Under the pieces are notes generated by a model. It did no database searches and was not told the origin of the DNA. It was given only the letters and a program-made list of their open reading frames with translations. From Chitinophagaceae bacterium UBA2375 (lineage in GTDB: Bacteria; Bacteroidota; Bacteroidia; Chitinophagales; Chitinophagaceae), in the NCBI GenBank assembly GCA_002343985.1, contig DDTB01000010.1:62001-126000 (forward strand): a DNA stretch of 64,000 nucleotides, written 5' to 3'. Position 1 is the stretch's first letter; each line of letters begins with the position of its first letter. This document shows positions 1 through 6,791 of the stretch, one piece after another. The position numbers and the translations under genes are program-made.

Positions 1-707
1 ATGATACCATCATCATCGTAACTTATACCCCTGATTTTGTTTCGGGAAGCATTACGGCACGCGCGGATGCGCCATGCGGAAGCAGTTCGGTACGATCGCT
101 GACTTTAACCAGGCGACTGCCATCCACTCCGGGATTATTGACTGTTACAAATCTCAGCGCATGCCCGGTTCGACAGGTAAGCTATAGCATACCGGCATTG
201 CCAGCCAATGCAACCAGTGCAACCTGGACGGTACCTGCAGGTGGAACCATTATATCCGGTCAAGGTACCACCAGCATCGTTGTTGAATACGCATCCACAG
301 CCATCAGCGGAACGCTAAGTGTGGTGGGAACCAATAACTGCGGAAACAGTACCAGTTCCAGGAGGCTGACCATCAGCCTGCCGGCTTGTCCATTGCCGAA
401 AGAGCCATTGTTTACTAAATCTGCCAACAACGCGGATCAAAACATAAGCTTGACTGTTCAGGAAATGGACATAACCGCCATGCCAAACCCGTCTACTAAT
501 TATTTCAATGTTACGGTAAACAGCAAAGACAAGCAAAAACCAGTTTTCCTGCGTGTGTTTGACCTGAACGGAAAAATACTTGAACAAAGGAATGGCATCA
601 TGCCCGGACAAACCATACAGCTTGGCCAATCGCTCCGCCCTGGATTCTACATCGCGGAATGCATACAGGGTTCATCTGTTAAAAAAGTGAAACTGCTGAA
701 ACAATAA
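1..707 (+). CDS. T9SS type A sorting domain protein, 3' end only
   Basis: This is the C-terminal part of a large secreted or surface protein. The reading frame (codons from position 3) is open to the window edge, so the true start lies upstream. The visible part holds Ser/Thr-rich beta-sandwich (PKD/Ig-like) sequence. A linker follows, and then about 75 residues that look like a Por secretion (type A) C-terminal sorting domain: the AMPNPSTNYFNV motif, a VFDLNGKIL strand, LRPGFYIAE and a final VKKVKLLKQ. In Bacteroidota such domains direct export across the outer membrane by the type IX system, followed by cleavage and anchoring. The catalytic or binding function of the missing part cannot be seen. 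A strong terminator follows directly. Confidence 0.85.
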   Translation, partial: DTIIIVTYTPDFVSGSITARADAPCGSSSVRSLTLTRRLPSTPGLLTVTNLSACPVRQVSYSIPALPANATSATWTVPAGGTIISGQGTTSIVVEYASTAISGTLSVVGTNNCGNSTSSRRLTISLPACPLPKEPLFTKSANNADQNISLTVQEMDITAMPNPSTNYFNVTVNSKDKQKPVFLRVFDLNGKILEQRNGIMPGQTIQLGQSLRPGFYIAECIQGSSVKKVKLLKQ

Positions 708-728
708 CCGAATAACAAAAGCAATAGT

Positions 729-762
729 AAAGGGCTGCCGTGTACAATGGGCAGCCCTTTTT
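729..762 (+). terminator. Rho-independent terminator after the T9SS protein
   Basis: An 11-bp perfect stem (AAAGGGCTGCC at 729-739 with GGCAGCCCTTT at 750-760) encloses a 10-nt loop and runs into a short T stretch. It sits 22 bases after the stop codon. Confidence 0.85.
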
Positions 763-829
763 AATTTTACTAAGTTGAGTCCGTTTTATACGGCATTTAT
801 GAGAATAGAATCTAATCAAGCCCCGAACA

Positions 830-1276
830 TTATTCCTCGGGTTTTTCAACCGGCTTGCGCCATACATTATCTAAAGCATAATGTCCACCGCCTTCAAAGG
901 AGAAAAAGATGGTCAAAACCAAAACGAGGATTGACAGCGGGAGATCTGACTGGCTTCCATATAAACCGCTTTTGAGGTTGATGAAGAATACAGCAATAAA
1001 TAAAATAGGGAGCTGTATCAACGCTGCAAGGCGGGTAAAAAATCCAACCATGATTAGTACGCCGCCGATAATATGTAACCAGGGAACAATGGGAATTGAC
1101 CAGGTAAAATTGCTGAGTATGGAAGTTTCATTAAAATGATCAACCAATTCCGCGTTGCTGTTACCCAGGAATTTAATGGCTTTCCAAATCAGGCTGGCTC
1201 CAAGGAATACCCTGATCAAGACAATCCACTTTGGAATGTTTTCGCCGGTTTTGTACGATTGATGCAAAAGGCCCAT
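830..1276 (-). CDS. DoxX family membrane protein
   Basis: A protein of about 148 residues with four predicted membrane helices: near residues 15-38 (WIVLIRVFLGASLIW), a central pair around the HIIGGVLIMVGFFTRLAAL motif, and a last helix ending in SFEGGGHYALD. The glycine-rich second helix and the FEGGGxYALD ending are typical of DoxX/DoxD-like proteins, whose biochemical role is mostly unproven, with links to thiosulfate:quinone oxidoreduction or redox stress. I chose the methionine at 1276 (MGLLHQS) because the 20 residues upstream of it are unlike the family. An alternative start is 1336. It is convergent with the T9SS gene, and no partner gene is evident. Confidence 0.75.
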   Translation of the reverse strand: MGLLHQSYKTGENIPKWIVLIRVFLGASLIWKAIKFLGNSNAELVDHFNETSILSNFTWSIPIVPWLHIIGGVLIMVGFFTRLAALIQLPILFIAVFFINLKSGLYGSQSDLPLSILVLVLTIFFSFEGGGHYALDNVWRKPVEKPEE

Positions 1277-1435
1277 AAGCTTGAATTTTTGGGTGAAACA
1301 ATCATGCCTGTTGTCATTGATACAAAAGTTCAGCAATGCGGATCACATTGCAGCGAGCCAAAGCATATCATGAACAAACATGTATTTGCCAATCGTTGGT
1401 TTAGGCCAGGAAATTCAATCTCCTCAGGAAGCTGC

Positions 1436-2122
1436 TTAAAACCTGACCAGGTATTTGATGCCGTTTACCGTACGCACCGGTTGCCCGCTTTTGAGCAAAC
1501 CCCTCAACTCTTTACGGTCGAATGAGGTGTAGTATTGATAGGTTGAGCCGCCAATACTTTTTACTTTGCCTCGGATAAATGTATCGTCGAGGCTGCTGTA
1601 ATAAGTGATGGACGTATTTCCAATAGATTTGAGTTTGCCTTTCAAATCATCGAGGTCAAATGTGGAATACCAGGCGATATCCGCATTGCCAATGCGTTTG
1701 ATATTGCCTTTAAATGCTTCATTGTCCTGCAATGTATAATAATCAAATTGCAGGCTGCCAATACTTTTTATCTTACCGGCAAAGGCGGGATTATCGAAAG
1801 ATGCATAGTAAGTTATGGCGATAGTGCCTATGGATCGGATTTTTCCCCTGAAAGCCTCGTTATCATTTTCCCTGTAATATTCTACACGGCCTACATAAGG
1901 GTCTAATTTTTCACGAAGGATTTCATCCCTGCCCGCATAACGGTTCGCGCCCCATTGGCTGATCTGTCCGTCTTTGCTGAGTTTCAATACCACCGTTTCA
2001 GGCAATTCCATTTCAATGGATTCCAGTTGGCCATTTTTTGTAAAAAGGACCCGGCCAATTTGCTGGGCAATTGCCCACTGGCTGATAAAGAGGACGAGGA
2101 ATGAAACGATTAACTTTTTCAT
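1436..2122 (-). CDS. secreted protein with five tandem 23-residue repeats
   Basis: I do not recognise a named family. Residues 1-20 are a clear signal peptide (MKKLIVSFLVLF...AIAQ). Residues 93-207 are five back-to-back repeats of exactly 23 residues, each starting GKxKSIG, with an aromatic pair (YY or WY) at positions 13-14 and an acidic turn near position 18. A partial sixth unit precedes them (VGRVEYYRENDNEAFR). The alternation of short hydrophobic strands and Gly/Asp turns suggests a beta-solenoid or WG-like/MORN-like repeat, but this is inference. Export to the periplasm or surface follows from the signal peptide. The gene lies alone between DoxX and VanZ genes on the same strand, with gaps of 159 and 78 bases. 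Confidence 0.7.
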   Translation of the reverse strand: MKKLIVSFLVLFISQWAIAQQIGRVLFTKNGQLESIEMELPETVVLKLSKDGQISQWGANRYAGRDEILREKLDPYVGRVEYYRENDNEAFRGKIRSIGTIAITYYASFDNPAFAGKIKSIGSLQFDYYTLQDNEAFKGNIKRIGNADIAWYSTFDLDDLKGKLKSIGNTSITYYSSLDDTFIRGKVKSIGGSTYQYYTSFDRKELRGLLKSGQPVRTVNGIKYLVRF

Positions 2123-2200
2123 GGTAGTGTTTATTACAAAACCCGGAAACGGGGATTAAGGTTGATATAAATATACGAAAAATTGACATGCAATGTCCAA

Positions 2201-2725
2201 CTAAACCCGAATCCCGGGATTGTGGAAAAATTTCTGGCAGAAAACGCCTATGGTTGCACCCAGGAAAGTTCCCATAAGATTGAGGATCAGGTCGTCAATG
2301 TCCATGATGCCAATGCCCAGGAACCATTGGGTGATTTCAAAAAGTGCAGAAGCCGTGCCGCACACGACCAGGCTTTGTTTGGGTTGGCTTTTGTGCATAA
2401 AAATCAGGCTGCAAAGAAAACCAGCCGGAACAAAACCCATGATATTGCCGGTGATATTGCCAAAACGGAATGTATACAGGTCGCTGTTCTGGATGATGTT
2501 AATGATATTTCGAAATGGTACCATGTTGGCGGATGCCCAGCCTTTTTGTAAGTTATAATCCGGAAAGGCATCCCTGAAATAATTCACATACACATACGTT
2601 TGATGCTTGAATAAAATGAACTTAATCAGCAGCAGCCACCAGCCAATAAAAAGCAACCAGGCCCCGAACCTGAACCCGGGCGGTAAAGTTTGAATCTTAT
2701 TTGTAGTTTTTGAAGGCATTTTCAT
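2201..2725 (-). CDS. VanZ family membrane protein
   Basis: The gene encodes about 174 residues with four membrane helices. The conserved VanZ features are visible: NIxGNIMGFVPAGFL in the second helix region, then EITQWFLGIGIMDIDDLILNLMGTFLG, whose ExxQ...DxDDLxxNxxG pattern is the family signature. VanZ-like proteins are named after a teicoplanin-resistance gene, but most chromosomal members have unknown functions in the envelope. The methionine at 2725 (MKMPSKTTNK) gives a normal N-terminus; the longer reading from 2812 adds a Cys/Arg-rich stretch unlike the family. It is the first of three minus-strand genes in this region and is divergent from the DUF6089 gene. Confidence 0.8.
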   Translation of the reverse strand: MKMPSKTTNKIQTLPPGFRFGAWLLFIGWWLLLIKFILFKHQTYVYVNYFRDAFPDYNLQKGWASANMVPFRNIINIIQNSDLYTFRFGNITGNIMGFVPAGFLCSLIFMHKSQPKQSLVVCGTASALFEITQWFLGIGIMDIDDLILNLMGTFLGATIGVFCQKFFHNPGIRV

Positions 2726-2854
2726 TGACCTGGTTTCCGTTTTTGTGCATCGCTGAAACCTGAATGCGGAGCCAGTTCCAATAAAATATTGTAGCTTTAG
2801 CCCGAAGGCCAATATCCGACTCCATGATTATCCAAACAAGAATACAAATATTCT

Positions 2855-3667
2855 ATGAGGTACGTTTGTATTTTATGGGCCTTTCTGATGTCCCATACCC
2901 TGAAAGCGCAAAACTGGATGGCGGAAGTATCCGCCGGCATCGCTTCGTATAATGGTGACCTGACCGAACAGGCCATTTCCATCAAACAAATCAGGCCCGC
3001 CCTGGGTTTGGGCATCCGGTATAATGCCAACTACCTGTTTAATTTCCGGGCCGGTTTCAGCTACGCCAGGCTTGGCGCAAACGATAGGAACAATAAAGAC
3101 CCGGAACTGAAACTTCGAAACCTGAATTTTCAAACCAACTTATTTGAGTTTCATGCGGCGGCTGAGTTAAACCTCATGGACCCTGAGCTTTTTTATGGCT
3201 ATCCTTACCTGTTTGCCGGTGCCGGTTTGTTTTATTTCAATCCATATACACGCGATGACCAGGGTGAGAAACGGTTCCTGCAACCATTGGGCACCGAAGG
3301 CCAGGGTTTATCCGCATATCCCGACAGAAAAAAATATTCGCTGGTACAACTTTGTTTACCCTTGGGGGGCGGATGGAGGATTCGTTTGAAAAACAACATG
3401 GAAATCATGTATGAACTCGGTTACCGGGTTTTGATCACCGACTACCTGGATGACGTGAGCCGGGTTTACCCATCTATGGAATTGCTGGCAGGCGAACGCG
3501 GTGATGTAGCGGCTGCGCTTTCGTACCGGAAACAAGGGGTGCCCTTTATGGAAGAAGGTGAAAAAAGGGGAAATTCAAAAGTTAAAGATTCATATTTTTT
3601 CAGCAGCATTAAACTTGCCGTGAACATAGATGGATTTAAAAAGATTAAAAATTACAGAAGGCATTAA
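2855..3667 (+). CDS. DUF6089 family outer membrane beta-barrel protein
   Basis: A 270-residue exported protein. The first 19 residues are a signal peptide (MRYVCILWAFLMSHTLKAQ). The mature part opens with EVSAGIASYNGDLT, the xGxxxYxGDL start typical of DUF6089 proteins. It continues with alternating amphipathic strands of an outer-membrane barrel, including GIRYNANYLFNFRAGFSY, YLFAGAGLFYFNP and GGGWRIRLKNNMEIMYELGYR followed by TDYLDDVS. The function is unknown. It may share a structural role with other small OmpA-like barrels in Bacteroidota. It is transcribed away from VanZ and lies 156 bases before a TonB-type receptor, with a 16-base inverted repeat in the gap. Confidence 0.75.
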   Translation: MRYVCILWAFLMSHTLKAQNWMAEVSAGIASYNGDLTEQAISIKQIRPALGLGIRYNANYLFNFRAGFSYARLGANDRNNKDPELKLRNLNFQTNLFEFHAAAELNLMDPELFYGYPYLFAGAGLFYFNPYTRDDQGEKRFLQPLGTEGQGLSAYPDRKKYSLVQLCLPLGGGWRIRLKNNMEIMYELGYRVLITDYLDDVSRVYPSMELLAGERGDVAAALSYRKQGVPFMEEGEKRGNSKVKDSYFFSSIKLAVNIDGFKKIKNYRRH

Positions 3668-3698
3668 TCTTGCATTCATCCCTGTATAACACCATTCC

Positions 3699-3714
3699 TC
3701 ACATGAACATGTGA
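3699..3714. repeat. 16-base inverted repeat
   Basis: TCACATGAACATGTGA is two perfect 7-base arms around AA. It lies 32 bases after the DUF6089 stop and 110 bases before the TonB-receptor start. There is no T tract, so it does not look like a terminator. An operator is possible. Confidence 0.4.
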
Positions 3715-3823
3715 TCCCGTTTTCCACTCATCGTTTTATATAGCACTTTATACCAATTCTACATTCAATCAGGTTCTCCCGTTGTTTTTTTGCGGTATTC
3801 ATTAAACCAATAAAAACAACAAA

Positions 3824-6262
3824 ATGAGAAAGAAAAGTATAGCCGCCATTCTTCCCATTCTGCTGTTGTCGTTCCAGGTACAGGCACAAACACCGGGTTC
3901 TGTAAAAGGGTCCGTAACAGATTCCAAAAAATCAGCCATGCCTTCGGTAACCGTGTCATTGCTCCATGCCGCCGACAGCAGTCTTGTCAAAACAGAGTTG
4001 ACCGATGCACAGGGATTGTTCGACATCCCTGTCATCAAATCCGGAAAATACCTGCTTGGGTACAGCCTGGCCGGTCATGAAAAAGCCTATTCCAATAGTT
4101 TTGAAGTAGCTGACGGGCAATCCGTAAAAATCCCTGAAGTGCAAATGCAACCGCAGGTGACCAAACTGCAGGGCGTAGTGGTGACATCCAAAAAGCCCTT
4201 GATTGAAGTGAAGGCCGATAAAACCGTATTTAATGTAGAGAACAGCATCAACGCCACAGGCAGCAATGCCATGGAACTTCTGCAGAAAAGCCCGGGTGTA
4301 TTGGTTGATAACAACGACAATATCAGCATGAAGGGCAAAACGGGTGTCAGGATATATGTGGATGGAAAGATGATGCAGTTAGACAGCAAGGACCTCGCCG
4401 CATATCTCCGCAGCATCACCAGCAGCGATATCGAATCCATTGAAATGATCAGTAACCCCAGCGCGAAATACGACGCGAGCGGTAACGCAGGTATCATCAA
4501 CATCAAATTGAAAAAGAATAAAAAGTATGGTACCAACGGCAGTGTCAATGCCGGTTTCACACAGGGTATCACACCCAAGGGCAATGGCTCGCTGAACCTG
4601 AATTACAGGAATAAAAAAGTGAACCTGTTTGGAAATATTGGCGGTAATATCGGCCGCTTCCAAAATGAACTGTATTTCTACCGCAAGCAAAAGGATACCG
4701 TGTATGATCAAAAGACAAGGATGTACACCGATAACCAAAGTATCAATGCTAAAGTAGGCGCAGATTTCTTTGTCAACAGCAAGCATACATTGGGTGTGAT
4801 GACAAATTTGAATTACAATGATAACCAATGGAACAGCGAAGGCAATACGGATATCTATGAGCAAAACAGCGGGGTGTTTGTGAAATCATTGAAAGCCTTT
4901 AATACCATACCTGGCCATCGCCTGAACAGCAATTCGAACCTCAATTACCGTTATGCCGATACCAGCGGCCGGGAAGTGAATGTGGATATTGATTATGGTA
5001 TTTTCAGGGGCAGGGGCAGGAGTTACCAGCCGAATTTTTACAATGATAAAAACAACAACCTCCTCTATTCAATCATCAACCGCAACAACACCCCAACCGA
5101 TATCAACATCTTCTCTGTCAAGGCCGATGCGGAGCAACGTTTGGGTAAGGGTAAACTGGGATATGGGGTTAAAGGTTCATTTGTGACTACGAAAAACAGC
5201 TTTGAGTTTTTTAATGATGATGCCGGTGGCAATCCCATTAAACTACCCGAACGCAGCAACAGGTTCAAATACAAGGAGCATGTGTATGCGGCATACCTCA
5301 ACTATCAGCGCCAGTTGAATGAAAAGTGGAGCTTGCAGGCTGGCCTGAGGGCAGAGCAAACCAACAGTGAAGGCATCCTCACGCGCGACGATGGAATCGT
5401 ACAATCTGATAACGAAGTGAAAAGGGAATACCTGGATTTCTTCCCCAGTGCGGCGCTTTCCTGGAATGTATCGCAAAAACACGCGTTGAACCTCACTTTC
5501 AGCCGCAGGATAGACAGGCCAACATACCAGGACCTCAACCCATTTGAAAATAAGCTTGATGAGTTGACCTATCAGAAAGGAAATGCTTTCCTGAAACCTC
5601 AGTATACAAACAATGTTGAGCTCACGCATACATTCAGGGGTATGGTGAACACCAGCATCGGGTATAGTTACGTGAAGGATTTCTCTACAGAAGCTACTGA
5701 TACCATCAATAACGCCACTTATGTGCAACAGAAAAACCTGGCCCGTCAGCAGGTGATCAATGTGGGTATCAATTCCCCATTGCCCATCCGCAAATGGTGG
5801 AATGGCTTTGTAAGCATCTGGTACAATTACCAAATGTTCGACGGAAAGATTGGCGAAAACACGGTCAGCCGCAATGTGCCTTCATACGGCGCATACATGC
5901 AGCACAGTTTCACTTTGGGCAAGGATTATACGGCCGAAGTGAGTGGATGGTTTAATGGCCCGAGTGTATGGGGCGGAACCTGGAAAACCAAATCGCAGGG
6001 AGCTGTTGACATTGGATTGCAAAAGCAAATTTTAAAGCGCAAGGCAACCATCAAAGTATCGGCAACCGATCTTTTCTTTACTGCACCCTGGAAGGCCATA
6101 AATGATTTCGGTGGCCTGTATATCAATGGTGGCGGTAACTGGGAGAGCCAAACCGTTCGTGTGAACTTCACATGGCGTTTCGGAAACAGCCAGGTGAAAT
6201 CATCCCGCCAGCGCCAGACCGGGTTAGAGTCTGAGTCAAAGCGCATCAAAGGCGGCAACTAA
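3824..6262 (+). CDS. TonB-dependent receptor-like outer membrane beta-barrel protein
   Basis: An 812-residue outer-membrane protein. It has a signal peptide ending near residue 22 (QVQAQ). A carboxypeptidase-regulatory-like beta-sandwich follows (about 25-110, starting GSVKGSVTDSKKSAMPSVTV), then a TonB plug domain (about 115-230, with GVVVTSKKPLIEVKADKTVF and SNPSAKYDASGNAGIINI). The rest is a long barrel of the OMP_b-brl_3 type, ending in a typical aromatic strand (RVNFTWRFGN). Such proteins import or export unidentified ligands with energy from TonB. No SusD-like partner is adjacent, so a SUS-type glycan locus is not supported. The start is fixed by the signal peptide. A hairpin terminator follows. 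Confidence 0.85.
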   Translation: MRKKSIAAILPILLLSFQVQAQTPGSVKGSVTDSKKSAMPSVTVSLLHAADSSLVKTELTDAQGLFDIPVIKSGKYLLGYSLAGHEKAYSNSFEVADGQSVKIPEVQMQPQVTKLQGVVVTSKKPLIEVKADKTVFNVENSINATGSNAMELLQKSPGVLVDNNDNISMKGKTGVRIYVDGKMMQLDSKDLAAYLRSITSSDIESIEMISNPSAKYDASGNAGIINIKLKKNKKYGTNGSVNAGFTQGITPKGNGSLNLNYRNKKVNLFGNIGGNIGRFQNELYFYRKQKDTVYDQKTRMYTDNQSINAKVGADFFVNSKHTLGVMTNLNYNDNQWNSEGNTDIYEQNSGVFVKSLKAFNTIPGHRLNSNSNLNYRYADTSGREVNVDIDYGIFRGRGRSYQPNFYNDKNNNLLYSIINRNNTPTDINIFSVKADAEQRLGKGKLGYGVKGSFVTTKNSFEFFNDDAGGNPIKLPERSNRFKYKEHVYAAYLNYQRQLNEKWSLQAGLRAEQTNSEGILTRDDGIVQSDNEVKREYLDFFPSAALSWNVSQKHALNLTFSRRIDRPTYQDLNPFENKLDELTYQKGNAFLKPQYTNNVELTHTFRGMVNTSIGYSYVKDFSTEATDTINNATYVQQKNLARQQVINVGINSPLPIRKWWNGFVSIWYNYQMFDGKIGENTVSRNVPSYGAYMQHSFTLGKDYTAEVSGWFNGPSVWGGTWKTKSQGAVDIGLQKQILKRKATIKVSATDLFFTAPWKAINDFGGLYINGGGNWESQTVRVNFTWRFGNSQVKSSRQRQTGLESESKRIKGGN

Positions 6263-6286
6263 TCAATAGTGCCTGTTGAATAATAG

Positions 6287-6318
6287 AAGAGCCGTATCAG
6301 CAATGATATGGCTCTTTC
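6287..6318 (+). terminator. terminator hairpin after the TonB receptor
   Basis: A 12-bp stem with one G-T pair (6288-6299 with 6304-6315) closes a GCAA tetraloop and is followed by a short T run. The weak T run makes its strength uncertain. Confidence 0.65.
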
Positions 6319-6360
6319 TATGCAATACATTTCGGTTAATCGTAACCGTTATGGTAATAT

Positions 6361-6567
6361 CTATTTTTTCGCCGGGCATGTATTGATGCCGAAAATGCTG
6401 TATAGCGGACAGAAACTCACCAGGCTTGTCAGCGCAAAAATTCCCGCAACCGCCAGCGCGATGATACCCAGGGTACCCGTCAGTTTACCGGTGTAAAATA
6501 AGATGACCAATACAGCGGCTACAATCAGCCTGACGATTTTGTCGGTAGAACCCATGTTTTTTTTCAT
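6361..6567 (-). CDS. DUF2892 (YgaP-like) membrane protein
   Basis: A 68-residue protein with two membrane helices. It begins MKKNMGSTDKIVRLIVAAVL and ends ALTSLVSFCPLYSIFGINTCPAKK. The N-terminal helix-turn (NMGxxDRxxR) and the C-terminal CPLYxxxGxxTC are the DUF2892 signature, also found at the C-terminus of rhodanese YgaP. The two cysteines are retained. The function is unknown. It starts one base after the stop of the 30-residue reading frame upstream on the same strand, which suggests translational coupling. Confidence 0.85.
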   Translation of the reverse strand: MKKNMGSTDKIVRLIVAAVLVILFYTGKLTGTLGIIALAVAGIFALTSLVSFCPLYSIFGINTCPAKK

Positions 6568-6568
6568 A

Positions 6569-6661
6569 TCAGTTGTTTAAGTGTTGTATAAAAAGTACAA
6601 TGCCGGAAATCAATGCCAGGCAAATGATACAAACCAGCAAAAGTCGGAACCATTTTTTCAT
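6569..6661 (-). CDS. small single-helix membrane protein, 30 residues
   Basis: A short reading frame of 30 codons, MKKWFRLLLVCIICLALISG then IVLFIQHLNN. It has a positively charged N-terminus and one hydrophobic helix, as expected for a small inner-membrane protein. Its TGA stop lies one base before the ATG of the DUF2892 gene, which argues for a two-gene unit. The evidence is the reading frame, its composition and the spacing. I recognise no family, and a leader-peptide role is an alternative. Confidence 0.5.
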   Translation of the reverse strand: MKKWFRLLLVCIICLALISGIVLFIQHLNN

Positions 6662-6744
6662 GTTCACTTGGTTAAATTTACCCATATTATCAAATTCATT
6701 CCGTAACAAAAGTTACACCTGTGAAAACCGCTCATAAAAATAAA

Positions 6745-6759
6745 TGCAACATTGTAGCA
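6745..6759. promoter_or_regulatory. possible Fur/Zur-family operator upstream of the TonB receptor
   Basis: TGCAACATTGTAGCA is a 15-base imperfect palindrome (6-base arms, one mismatch, 3-base centre) located 33 bases before the chosen receptor start. Its size, AT-rich centre and position fit a metalloregulator box. The regulator is not in the window and no site consensus could be checked. A TATATTTG sequence at 6779-6786 lies between it and the start codon. Confidence 0.35.
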
Positions 6760-6791
6760 AAAAATATCATGCAGTTGTTATATTTGCATCA

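Noticed and set aside
4379..4864. Minus-strand frame opposite the TonB-type receptor
   Set aside because: Hydrophobic shadow of the barrel codons, no start signal or neighbours.
6779..6786. TATATTTG as a promoter -7 box for the receptor gene
   Set aside because: It would start transcription at or after the start codon, and the upstream TTG is 24 bases away. Left as a note only.
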